Shown piece by piece: positions 52,549 through 60,743 of a stretch of DNA of 64,000 bases. The first letter of the stretch is position 1, and each line of letters starts with the position of its first letter. Both the position numbers and the translations under genes were made by a program. Under the pieces are notes generated by a model, which was given only the letters and a program-made list of their open reading frames with translations, searched no databases and had not been told where the DNA came from. The stretch comes from Phycisphaerales bacterium (lineage in GTDB: Bacteria; Planctomycetota; Phycisphaerae; Phycisphaerales; UBA1924): assembly GCA_029260345.1 (NCBI GenBank), contig JAJDDK010000003.1, positions 1-64,000 on the forward strand. The letters run 5' to 3'.

Positions 52549-53432
52549 AATTACACCAGCTTCGATATTTCGTCGCCGCCGCCGAAGCGGAATCCATCAG
52601 CCGCGCTGCGGACCGCTGCGGCATCGCGCAACCCTCGCTCAGCCAACAGATTCGGAAACTGGAAACGACGCTCGGCGTGACGCTGTTCGACCGCCTCGGG
52701 CGCGGTGTTGCCCTCACGGACGCGGGCCGCGCCCTGCTCCCTCGGGCCCGGCGCATCCTCGGCGCCGTCGAAGAAGCCGAATCAAATCTCCAAAGCGATC
52801 TCGATGAAGGCGCGGGCCGCCTCGCCGTCGGCGCGATTCCCACCATGGCGCCCTACCTCCTGCCCGCCGCGCTGAATCAACTGCGCACTGACTTCCCGCG
52901 CTGCGAAATCGTCGTGCGCGAAGACTTCACCGAAAACCTCATCGAAGCCATCGTCGACAACCGCATCGACGTCGCCGTGATCAGCACACCAATTGAACAT
53001 GACCTCATTGACCTTGACGTCATCGGCGTTGATCCACTGCTCGTGTGCCTGCCCACAAAGCACCCCCTGCTTTCGCGCGGTGGCATCACCCTTCGCGACT
53101 TGCGCGACCAACCAACGGTCACACTGCACGAGATGCATTGCCTCGGTCAGCAGATCTCGGGGTTCTGCGCAGCGAAGCGACTAGCGCAAAACGTCGTGTG
53201 CCGCACGACGCAGCTTTCCACAGTGCTTGAGTTTGTGCGACTCGGCCTCGGCGTTTCGCTCATTCCGGAAATGGCGGCGAAGCACGACCACAACCCGGAG
53301 CGCGGCTACGTGAAACTGTCGCGCCAGGCCCCAAGCCGCGATATAGCGCTTGCGTGGCGCAAAGGGCGCACGAGGCCGCGGCTGGGCCTTCGATTCTTTG
53401 AAATCATTGCGAATAATGTGAATCCAAATTGA
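52545..53432 (+). CDS. oxyR: OxyR-like LysR-family peroxide sensor
   Basis: The product of 295 residues has the LysR helix-turn-helix (ISRAADRCGIAQPSLSQQIR) and an effector domain with PTMAPYLLPAAL. The peroxide-sensing pair is kept in HCLGQQISGFC, at Cys199 and Cys208 when the start MELHQLRYF is used, the same numbers as in Escherichia coli OxyR. That start has AGGA seven bases upstream and is better than the ATG two codons earlier. Oxidation would form a disulfide and activate transcription. The divergent catalase is the obvious target. Confidence 0.92.
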   Translation: MELHQLRYFVAAAEAESISRAADRCGIAQPSLSQQIRKLETTLGVTLFDRLGRGVALTDAGRALLPRARRILGAVEEAESNLQSDLDEGAGRLAVGAIPTMAPYLLPAALNQLRTDFPRCEIVVREDFTENLIEAIVDNRIDVAVISTPIEHDLIDLDVIGVDPLLVCLPTKHPLLSRGGITLRDLRDQPTVTLHEMHCLGQQISGFCAAKRLAQNVVCRTTQLSTVLEFVRLGLGVSLIPEMAAKHDHNPERGYVKLSRQAPSRDIALAWRKGRTRPRLGLRFFEIIANNVNPN

Positions 53433-53459
53433 CCTTGTCACTGTTACTATCAAAGCACG

Positions 53460-54332
53460 ATGGACTCGACAGCCCCTCAGTCATCTGAGATCACGGTCAA
53501 ATCACTCGACCACGATCTTGCGTGTGTGGACTGCGCTTATGCACTGCGAGGACAGCCCATCGTTCGCGAGAGCGTCTACGGCATTCTTATTGTTCGCTGT
53601 CCAGAATGTGGCCGCGTGCATCCGGCGGGCGCCGGATTGGATTTCGTCCAGACGCGAAAGCGATCGGGTGTCAAAGTTCTGACGTGGTGGCTCTTTTTTC
53701 TCATCCTGATCACCGGTACGGGAGGCGCCTTCGCCGGGCTTGCGCAGTCAACTGGGTTTCTCGCTTCGCGGACCTATGCGCTTGCCATCGCCGACGCGCA
53801 AAGAAATGAATTGGCGCCGACGCGAAGCTACTCGCACGTCTTCGATCAGATCAATTTCCAGTGGTGGAGTACGTCTCCAGATCGGCAATCTCAGATTTGG
53901 ACAAGTCTTGGCGAGTGGCGTGCAGCGCCAAACTGGATCGCTGTAGCGGATATCGCGTATGTCATCCCAATTGCTTTTGTGTTCGCCATCACTTGGGCGA
54001 TCGCACTACCGCACGTCAACCGACGCCAACTGCAAGTATTAGGTGCGATCTCGATAGTCATCGGGTCGATCATTCTTGCGATGTATTACGCTGAGTCGAT
54101 GGTCGCACTTGGTTTGAACTGGGAATACGCGATGACACTTGCGGAATGGCGAATCGGAATCTGGTTTGCCATCGCGACCATGTTTGCTGCTCTGGTCGTT
54201 TTCGAGTGCGCGCTATTAGTGAGCAGACCGATTGCCAGGTTTGTCATTGCCACACTGGCGCCGCGAACCGTTCAGAATTCGCTGCAGGAGCTCTGGTCCG
54301 ACACTGAGAAATCAAGTTCAGACGCTCGTTGA
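53460..54332 (+). CDS. Zinc-ribbon membrane protein of unknown function
   Basis: The 290-residue product begins with a two-CxxC zinc ribbon (LACVDCAYALRGQP at about 21-34 and VRCPECGRVHPAG at about 45-57). Four to five membrane segments follow (for example WWLFFLILITGTGGAFAGLA and AISIVIGSIILAMYYAESM). Proteins with a CxxC-Y-x-LRG ribbon followed by helices are common in planctomycetes and have no assigned role. No ribosome-binding site is evident. Codon use is less GC-rich than that of its neighbours. It starts 27 bases after oxyR on the same strand, but a functional tie is not implied. Confidence 0.7.
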   Translation: MDSTAPQSSEITVKSLDHDLACVDCAYALRGQPIVRESVYGILIVRCPECGRVHPAGAGLDFVQTRKRSGVKVLTWWLFFLILITGTGGAFAGLAQSTGFLASRTYALAIADAQRNELAPTRSYSHVFDQINFQWWSTSPDRQSQIWTSLGEWRAAPNWIAVADIAYVIPIAFVFAITWAIALPHVNRRQLQVLGAISIVIGSIILAMYYAESMVALGLNWEYAMTLAEWRIGIWFAIATMFAALVVFECALLVSRPIARFVIATLAPRTVQNSLQELWSDTEKSSSDAR

Positions 54333-54368
54333 CCACAGCAAATCCAATTCACGCAAAAACAGCCAGCC

Positions 54369-55592
54369 TTACTTTTGGGAGCGCTTCACCTGCTCCACAT
54401 CCAGCACATAGTCCGGCGGCAGCTTGTCCCAGGCGTATCCGTTCTTCGCTTTCTCATACCCAAGGTCAAAGAGCGCTTGCATGTAGACCGGATCAAACTC
54501 CTGGTCGTATTTCTTGTCAAAGGAGTCCGGAATGATCGCCAGGTTGAAGTCCATCTCGTCGCGGACGCACCCGAGATAAATCTGGTAGAGGTCGCCTACA
54601 CCCTGCGTCCCAATGAGTGACGACATCGCCCGTGACGCAATCGGCAACAAGCGCGGCTCGGTCGCCGTCCACTGGGGCAGCAGACGCGAGTTTCGAATGA
54701 CATACACCTTCGGGTCGTCGAGCGGCTGCCCGAGCACGCCTTCGATGAGCGCCTGAATATCGACCGTCAACGGATAGACAAAGACCTGATTGGCCACGCC
54801 GCCATCAACATGCATCTCGTCGTACGTCTTGCCGCCGGCCTCAACTTCGAAATACACCGGCGGGAAACCAACCGGAATCGACGCCGACGCGAGCAGTATC
54901 ATTCGAATGAGTTCAACACGATTCGGCACATCGGTGGAGGCGATGCCGCTGATGCACCAGTACGTCGGTTCATTGGCGTCGAGGTTTGTTGTGCCGACCC
55001 AGAGCCGGCGCCCGTCGCGATGCGCCTGCCCAAGCGATGCGACCAGTTCGTCAGTGACGTATTCGTGAATGACCGACGTCAGCCCCTTGACGCGCAGCAT
55101 CGAATCACTCGTCAAAGCGCCGAGGAGGCCCTTTTTCTGAACGAAATCTTTGGTGTCATAGGTGGTGTAAACACGTTTCAGGACATCGTCGTAATCGGAG
55201 CCGAGGAAGGCGAAAGGCGCTGTGAGCGCGCCGGTGCTGATCCCGGTGACAAACTGAAAACTGGGCCGCGTGCCCGATGCGCTCCAGCCCGCAAGAACGC
55301 CAGCCCCGTACGCGCCATTTTGCCCGCCTCCTGAAATGGAAAGGATGCGGATGGGCTTCTTCCATTCATCAAACGACACCACGCTTGATTTTGCTTGGTT
55401 GAGCCGCGCCAGTGTCGCCCGCATGTCTCGCACGATGCCGTCTTCGCCGATGAACCGGTATTCCTCCAGACCCGACACGTGCGCCTGATACACCAAATCC
55501 TGCGGCACCGGATTGCGATGCACCGATGGCCCGCACCCATAGGCAAACAGCACCCCGAACACCATCGCCATCGACGCAAAAATCCGATTCAT
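54369..55592 (-). CDS. Patatin-like phospholipase lipoprotein
   Basis: The 407-residue product has a lipoprotein signal peptide (VFGVLFAYGC, acylated Cys20). A patatin domain follows: oxyanion loop SISGGGQNGAYGAG (86-99), nucleophile Ser119 in GISTG, and the dyad Asp in MHVDGGVANQ. Both catalytic residues are in place, so lipid acyl-hydrolase activity is likely at the periplasmic side of a membrane. Substrate unknown. It is convergent with the zinc-ribbon gene (36 bases) and lies 33 bases after the TPR lipoprotein gene, with which it may be transcribed. Confidence 0.86.
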   Translation of the reverse strand: MNRIFASMAMVFGVLFAYGCGPSVHRNPVPQDLVYQAHVSGLEEYRFIGEDGIVRDMRATLARLNQAKSSVVSFDEWKKPIRILSISGGGQNGAYGAGVLAGWSASGTRPSFQFVTGISTGALTAPFAFLGSDYDDVLKRVYTTYDTKDFVQKKGLLGALTSDSMLRVKGLTSVIHEYVTDELVASLGQAHRDGRRLWVGTTNLDANEPTYWCISGIASTDVPNRVELIRMILLASASIPVGFPPVYFEVEAGGKTYDEMHVDGGVANQVFVYPLTVDIQALIEGVLGQPLDDPKVYVIRNSRLLPQWTATEPRLLPIASRAMSSLIGTQGVGDLYQIYLGCVRDEMDFNLAIIPDSFDKKYDQEFDPVYMQALFDLGYEKAKNGYAWDKLPPDYVLDVEQVKRSQK

Positions 55593-55625
55593 AATGCAGA
55601 CTCCTGGAGCAGCGCCACTGTTCGA

Positions 55626-57293
55626 TCATGTCGAAGGAATGCACATGCAGCTTGTCGTCGTGGGCGCATCAGCATGCGCCCAGGCACGCTCGTACTGATG
55701 AAACACATCTTGTGCTTCGCGCGTGCGGCCTTGTTCGGCCAGCGCGCGGCTCAGTCCATACAACGACCAGCCATTGTTGGGCCACTTCTTGAGATCATCG
55801 CGGTACACCCGTTCTGCTTTCTTGTATTGGCCGCTGCTCATGTAGACAGCGCCAAGCGTGTGGCGCACCGGCTGGAGCCATTGTGGCGGCTCGCCGTAGG
55901 AAAGGGTGTCTTCAATCACGGCCGCTTCTTCGAGCAAGACGGCGGCGGCGTCCCATTGCTCCTGCTGCAATGCGATCTCAGCCTGGATGAATAGATCACT
56001 CACGGCAAGAATGCGATGCGCCGGATCAAATCCAAAGACGTACTCCTCTGGAAGAGCATCCTTGGCTTCTCGAAACAGTTCAAGTTCCAGCTCCGCGCTT
56101 TCAAAATCGTCGAGCGCGGCGAACGCGATCGCTCGGTGCGCCCGCCAGACGGCGACGGTCACCGGATAGCACGCCGGCGGAGCTTCCTCCGCCAAGAGCG
56201 CGTCCCAGCGGCCGAACCGCTTCTGCACGTCGTACACGGAACACATCCAGAGATCGATGTATGGCGCCACCATCTCCTGCATGTCAGTCGGGATGTCCTC
56301 CCACATCGATCGCGCCGCTGCCATGGCATCCTCTTCGCGCCCGCTCATCATTGCGGCGTATGCGAGCATGTGCGCATTGTGAACCATGTACATGTGTTGA
56401 ATCGTCTGTTCGGGTGAGCGCTGGCGATACACATCGTCGGACCGCATCGCCTTGACGTTCTGCGCGATCGCTTCGTCCCAATGGCCAGTCTTCACATAAA
56501 TGTGCGACGGCATGTGCAGCAGATGCCCGCTCGCCGGCGCCATGTCATTAAGGCGGCGGGCGGCGACGAGGCCGCGGTCCGGATCGGCGCTTGGTTCAAC
56601 GGCGTGAATGTAAAGATGGTTGGCGCCGGGGTTGTCCGGGTCGAGCGCCATCACACGCTCCAGCGTGATGACGATGTCAGGAGTGTTCTCTGCCGGTGTC
56701 TGGTCTTGTGAGTACAGCATCCACGGCGTCAACACCATCAAAGACTCCGCGTAGAGCGAGCCCACATCCGAATCCGTCGGATGCGTTGCCCACACGTACT
56801 CCATCGCATCGGCGTACGCCTCATTCAGCTCCGCACGATCGGAATTGAACTGCTTCACGTACCGAACCTCTAAAGCCTCGATCAGATCGCGCTCGACGGG
56901 CGTCGTGTTGTCAATTCGTGCAATCGCCTCTTGCAGCGCCGTCCACGCTGCTTTGTTGCGCTCTTCCGTCATGATCGGGTCGTTGTAATTCGGACCGTGG
57001 CACACCGAAACTCCCCACCACACCATGGCGCAATCGGGGTCGAGCTCCGCGGCGCGCAGGAAGCACCGGATCGCCTCGTCATGGTTGAAGGCGTACATCC
57101 AGTTGAGGCCCTGGTCGAAGAACTCCTGCGCTTCAGCGGAATCCGTCGTCACCGTGCGCGTGTGCGAACTCAGTCCGTTGAAGTGTTGGGCGCGAGCCGC
57201 GGAATGCATCTCGGATGGCTTGTAGTGATGCGAGCATGCGCTCACGGCCAGCGAGACCGTCAGAGTCGAAGCGATCTTGAAGAAACCCCTCAT
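55626..57293 (-). CDS. TPR-repeat lipoprotein with conserved His motifs
   Basis: The 555-residue product starts MRGFFKIASTLTVSLAVSAC, a lipoprotein signal (Cys20), with GGAGAG before the ATG. TPR units follow (GLNWMYAFNHDEAIRCFLRA and AYADAMEYVWATHPTDSDVG, then AERVYRDDLKKWPNNGWSLY). Between them is the block NHLYIHAVEPSADPDRG and SGHLLHMPSHIYVKTGHWDE, characteristic of a widespread uncharacterised TPR family; its His and Glu residues could bind metal. The longer reading from 57368 adds unlikely sequence. No enzyme role is established. Confidence 0.8.
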   Translation of the reverse strand: MRGFFKIASTLTVSLAVSACSHHYKPSEMHSAARAQHFNGLSSHTRTVTTDSAEAQEFFDQGLNWMYAFNHDEAIRCFLRAAELDPDCAMVWWGVSVCHGPNYNDPIMTEERNKAAWTALQEAIARIDNTTPVERDLIEALEVRYVKQFNSDRAELNEAYADAMEYVWATHPTDSDVGSLYAESLMVLTPWMLYSQDQTPAENTPDIVITLERVMALDPDNPGANHLYIHAVEPSADPDRGLVAARRLNDMAPASGHLLHMPSHIYVKTGHWDEAIAQNVKAMRSDDVYRQRSPEQTIQHMYMVHNAHMLAYAAMMSGREEDAMAAARSMWEDIPTDMQEMVAPYIDLWMCSVYDVQKRFGRWDALLAEEAPPACYPVTVAVWRAHRAIAFAALDDFESAELELELFREAKDALPEEYVFGFDPAHRILAVSDLFIQAEIALQQEQWDAAAVLLEEAAVIEDTLSYGEPPQWLQPVRHTLGAVYMSSGQYKKAERVYRDDLKKWPNNGWSLYGLSRALAEQGRTREAQDVFHQYERAWAHADAPTTTSCMCIPST

Positions 57294-57492
57294 CGTTACT
57301 CTCCATTTCGTGCAATGAACGTGCGAGCCAACTGCACTCCCCAGCAGCGAAGTCAGCTTTCGGATCAAGAATATCCGCTGGGAGCGGCCTCACAAGTGAC
57401 CGCCGCCCACGCCGCGCATGAGGGTGACATGGGCCGTAAAATTTTGAAGAAGTGTATGGCGTCGCCATAGCAGTTCTGATACGACGACATCC

Positions 57493-57512
57493 GGGAAAGG
57501 ATATAATTTCCC
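57493..57512 (+). promoter_or_regulatory. Candidate -10 element inside an inverted repeat, upstream of the DUF3300 gene
   Basis: GGGAAA and TTTCCC (6-bp arms, 8-base centre) flank a consensus TATAAT at 57502-57507. Transcription would begin near 57514, just before the ribosome-binding site GGAG of the gene at 57544. No good -35 hexamer is seen at the right distance, so an activator may be needed. Confidence 0.4.
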
Positions 57513-57543
57513 ACATTCCAGCAAACTCCAATGGAGACAGACC

Positions 57544-58482
57544 ATGCTTCGTTTCTTGCCTGTTCTGATCGTGTCGACAGTGTTCATCGTGTGCATCCAA
57601 GCCGCCAGTGCAGATACGTTGACGCCGGATCAACTTGAAAATCTGGTGGCCCCGGTGGCGCTGTACCCCGATCCGCTCCTGGATCAGATTCTGGACGCGA
57701 GCCAGTATCCGAAGCAGCTCGTGCAGGCCGGTGATTACATCAGCGATCATCAGCAAGGTCAGCAGCCGAATTCTTCATGGGCGGCGAGCGTCACGGCGCT
57801 CCTTGATTATCCCACTGTATTAACGAAACTCGACGACGACCTTGGCTGGACAACGCGTCTTGGCATTGCGGTCGCATCACAGAACGCCGCCGTGCAAACA
57901 GCGATTCAGGCTTGCCGCGCCAAGTCCCAGCAGGCGGGGAATCTGACCAACAACGCGCAGCAAACGGTGCAGGTGCAGAACAACACGATCAACATCGTTC
58001 CCACGGATCCGAACACAATCTACGTGCCCGACTACGACCCGAGTTTGATCTACACGCCGCAACCGCCAACCCATCCGCTCGTCGCGTTCGGCGCTGGCGT
58101 CGCCGTCGGAACCATGCTCGAGCACAACAACAACTGGTATTACGGCTGGTACCACCATCACTATTACGATCACATCAACGTCGCGGGCGGCCACGCGGGT
58201 TATGTCGGCCCGCACGGCGCCGGCACGGTCACGCACATCACCGGCCAGTACGCCAACTACACGCACGCCAATCACGTCGGCCCATGGGGCGCGACGACCG
58301 GCACGCATATTGGCGGGCCGAACTACGGCTACACCGGCGGCGCCCATGTCGGTCCTTATGGAACGACCCATGTCCAACATGTCTATGGCCCCAATGGCGG
58401 CATGACGCATGTCGGTCACACCGGCTTCTACGGCCATACGAGCTTCAACACTGGGCACTACAACCGCGTGTACCGGCGCTGA
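57544..58482 (+). CDS. DUF3300 secreted protein with a His/Gly-rich repeat tail
   Basis: The 312-residue product has a signal peptide (LPVLIVSTVFIVCIQAASA). The DUF3300 domain follows: LTPDQLENLVAPVALYPDPL with LDQILDASQYP, the SWAASVTALLDYPTVLTKLD stretch and TIYVPDYDPSLIYTP. After a glycine-rich hydrophobic segment (HPLVAFGAGVAVGTML) comes a C-terminal tail dominated by His, Gly, Tyr and Thr. It is built of imperfect units around HVGPxGxTTxTHIxG. The family role is unknown. GGAG precedes the ATG. The FGE gene starts 23 bases after its stop, so co-transcription is likely. Confidence 0.85.
   Translation: MLRFLPVLIVSTVFIVCIQAASADTLTPDQLENLVAPVALYPDPLLDQILDASQYPKQLVQAGDYISDHQQGQQPNSSWAASVTALLDYPTVLTKLDDDLGWTTRLGIAVASQNAAVQTAIQACRAKSQQAGNLTNNAQQTVQVQNNTINIVPTDPNTIYVPDYDPSLIYTPQPPTHPLVAFGAGVAVGTMLEHNNNWYYGWYHHHYYDHINVAGGHAGYVGPHGAGTVTHITGQYANYTHANHVGPWGATTGTHIGGPNYGYTGGAHVGPYGTTHVQHVYGPNGGMTHVGHTGFYGHTSFNTGHYNRVYRR
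58180..58445 (+). repeat. Imperfect His/Gly tandem repeats within the DUF3300 gene
   Basis: About four copies of a 15-20-residue unit are visible: HAGYVGPHGAGTVTHITG, HVGPWGATTGTHIGG, HVGPYGTTHVQH and YGPNGGMTHVGH. The regular His spacing hints at metal binding or a structural beta repeat. Copies are diverged at DNA level. Confidence 0.6.
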
Positions 58483-58505
58483 TATTCAGAATGCAAAGAA
58501 GGCCA

Positions 58506-59543
58506 ATGCATATTTCATTCGTGACTTCAATGGCCGCTATGGCGCTGGCGTCGAGCGTGCTGGCGCAGGCGCCCCAAGCGGTGGACGGCATGGTCTGGGT
58601 TCCCGGGGGTGAGTTCACCATGGGCTGGGACGGCCCCGAAGGACGCTATGACGAACGACCGGCGCATCGCGTTGAGGTTGATGGCTTCTGGATAGACGAA
58701 ACCGAAGTCACCAATGCGCAATTTCGCAAATTCGTCGAGGCCACCGGCTATGTGACGACGGCAGAGCAATTGGTGGACTGGGAGGAACTGAAGAAGCAGC
58801 TTCCGCCTGGCACACCGAAGCCTTCGGATGAAGACCTCGCGCCGGGATCATTGGTCTTTACGCCTCCGGCGCACGCCGTGGACCTGCGCAATTACACGCA
58901 GTGGTGGACCTGGACGACCGGCGCCAACTGGCGCCATCCCGAGGGACCAGGAAGTTCCATCGAAGGGAAGGACAACTATCCCGTCGTGCATGTGTCGTGG
59001 GATGACGCCGTCGCCTATGCCAACTGGGCGGGCAAGCGACTGCCGACTGAAGCGGAGTGGGAGCATGCCGCGCGATTTGGTCACGATGAAGAGCGTTTCC
59101 TGTGGGGCGACGCGCTGATGCCGGATGGCGCGCATATGGCGAACATCTGGCAAGGTGAATTCCCACACCGAAACCTCGTCGAAGACGGATTCGCCGGCGC
59201 CTCACCGGTGAAGTCGTTCCCGCCGAGCGAACTCGGCCTTTACGACATGGCGGGCAACGTGTGGGAATGGACGGCCGACCAGTTCCGTCCCGATACGTAC
59301 TCAACACGGGTGGCCGAGCTTGAACCGGGAATGTGCTGCTCCAACCCACAGGGTCCAACATCCAGCGTTGATCCGCGCAATCCATACGCGCGCGACTCGC
59401 GCGTGCAAAAGGGCGGATCCTTCTTGTGCCATGCGAGCTACTGCGAGAGCTACCGCCCCAGCGCCAAGATGGCGGCGCCGCCCGACTCCGGACTCATGCA
59501 TCTCGGCTTCCGGTGCGCATCAGATGCACCCGCTCCTGAGTGA
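58506..59543 (+). CDS. Formylglycine-generating enzyme (sulfatase-maturing), exported
   Basis: The 345-residue product has a signal peptide (MHISFVTSMAAMALASSVLA). An FGE-sulfatase domain follows: MVWVPGGEFTMGWDGPEGRY, ETEVTNAQFRKFVEATGY, YPVVHVSWDDAVAYANWAGK with RLPTEAEWEHAAR, and MAGNVWEWTAD. The two redox cysteines of genuine FGEs are present as Cys308 and Cys313 in GGSFLCHASYCESYRP, followed by LGFRCA. It would oxidise the sulfatase Cys to formylglycine. The likely client is the sulfatase at 60744-63122 with its CSPSR motif. The ATG at 58506 has AAGG upstream; an ATG five codons earlier is possible. Reading further upstream in this frame only shadows the DUF3300 gene. Confidence 0.92.
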   Translation: MHISFVTSMAAMALASSVLAQAPQAVDGMVWVPGGEFTMGWDGPEGRYDERPAHRVEVDGFWIDETEVTNAQFRKFVEATGYVTTAEQLVDWEELKKQLPPGTPKPSDEDLAPGSLVFTPPAHAVDLRNYTQWWTWTTGANWRHPEGPGSSIEGKDNYPVVHVSWDDAVAYANWAGKRLPTEAEWEHAARFGHDEERFLWGDALMPDGAHMANIWQGEFPHRNLVEDGFAGASPVKSFPPSELGLYDMAGNVWEWTADQFRPDTYSTRVAELEPGMCCSNPQGPTSSVDPRNPYARDSRVQKGGSFLCHASYCESYRPSAKMAAPPDSGLMHLGFRCASDAPAPE

Positions 59544-59656
59544 GGTCGCCCAGCGCCTCACGTCTTCAATGGATTCTGATTCGCAATTGATGCCCGAATT
59601 GTGGACACTACGCGCCGCTGGCGCACCTCTCCCCAGCCGGTCGGGAGTCACTCACA

Positions 59657-60445
59657 TTGGACATCATCTTTCTTGCGCAGATCATCATCCCGCTCACGCT
59701 CGTTGCCTTCTTGCTCCTCTCGGTGGAAATGGGCTACCGGCTGGGCGCTCGTCGCGTGCGCGGCTCTGACGCCGGCAAAGCCATGGAAACCGGCGCTATT
59801 CAGGGCGCCATGCTCGGCCTGCTCGGCCTGCTTCTGGGCTTCAGTTTCGCCGGCGCCTCAGGCCGGTACATGGAGCGACAGGACCTCATCAGCCAAGAGG
59901 CCAACGTCATCGGCACGACGTACCTTCGCGCCGACTTGCTGGACGATCCTCACTCGACAGCGCTGAAAAATGAACTGATTGCATATGTCGATCATCGCGT
60001 CGAAGCGTCACAGTCGCTGCAGCGCGGCATGACCAATGACACGGCGCAAATAGTTGAGGATGCGCATCGGCAGATCTGGGCCACGACGCTGGCGGGTGTT
60101 CAGGCGAAGCCGCACGTGTTGGTCGCTGTGGTCGCGCCAGTGAATGAATTGATCGATCTCCACGATTCCCGTATCGCCGCCGCCCGTAAGCATTTGCCAG
60201 GGCTCGTCCTCGGATTGCTCATCACCTGCTCGGCGCTGACGCTTGGCGTGATTGGTTACGCCTGCGCGCTGGCGCGGCGGCGCAACACGATCATGACGTC
60301 AGTCATTGCGATATTGATCGGCGCCGCGCTGTGGACCACGATCGATCTCGATCGCGCCCGCATTGGACTCATCCGTGTGACGGATGTCGCGCTATCTGAT
60401 TTGCAGAAACAGTTGCAAAGATGGTCTGAGCGTGAGGCCAATTGA
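59657..60445 (+). CDS. DUF4239/bestrophin-like membrane protein
   Basis: The 262-residue product has two N-terminal membrane helices (IIIPLTLVAFLLLSVEMGYR and AIQGAMLGLLGLLLGFSFAG). A cytoplasmic helical region (SQEANVIGTTYLRADLLDDP) comes next, and two C-terminal helices (LVLGLLITCSALTLGVIGYA, IAILIGAALWTTIDLD) end the protein. The layout and GLLLGFSFAGAS resemble DUF4239/bestrophin-like proteins of unknown role. The reading starts at TTG (59657) without a strong ribosome-binding site; the next ATG would cut off the first helix. It lies between the FGE and sulfatase genes. Confidence 0.65.
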   Translation: MDIIFLAQIIIPLTLVAFLLLSVEMGYRLGARRVRGSDAGKAMETGAIQGAMLGLLGLLLGFSFAGASGRYMERQDLISQEANVIGTTYLRADLLDDPHSTALKNELIAYVDHRVEASQSLQRGMTNDTAQIVEDAHRQIWATTLAGVQAKPHVLVAVVAPVNELIDLHDSRIAAARKHLPGLVLGLLITCSALTLGVIGYACALARRRNTIMTSVIAILIGAALWTTIDLDRARIGLIRVTDVALSDLQKQLQRWSEREAN

Positions 60446-60743
60446 ATGCGTCGTCACGGCAAGGACGCCGAACGGAACGACGCCAAAGTTGTCAAATTGT
60501 GACAGCGATGACGTGTCTCGGGATACACATGTCCTGGCAATTTCATCCTAAATTTCGATTCGCCATTGCTTTGTGACGCCGGGTAGGCCGTAGCGAGACC
60601 CTTCGACCTCTGATGGTCACAACGTTTTTGTCGAATTGCGATTTCTTTGACGGCGATGCGATTACATTGAGCGCATTAAAATGAGCGCTTTTGGTCGCCG
60701 TGGGGCGGGCCCGAAAGCGGTGGACACGGTGAGGGGACCCAAG
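60446..60743 (+). other. Intergenic stretch upstream of the sulfatase
   Basis: About 300 bases, more AT-rich than the neighbours near 60600-60680. No gene is seen. It probably contains the sulfatase promoter, although no hexamer pair with normal spacing is obvious. A short GTCACAA-rich segment is visible but not a clear operator. Confidence 0.4.

Noticed and set aside
57912-58505. N-terminal extension of the FGE frame into the DUF3300 gene
   Set aside because: The extension is Arg-rich shadow translation of the DUF3300 coding region; a signal peptide with ribosome-binding site starts at 58506.
59541-59566. GTGAGG/CCTCAC stem just after the FGE stop as a terminator
   Set aside because: It is only a six-bp stem with no T run; downstream genes are in the same direction, so termination is not supported.
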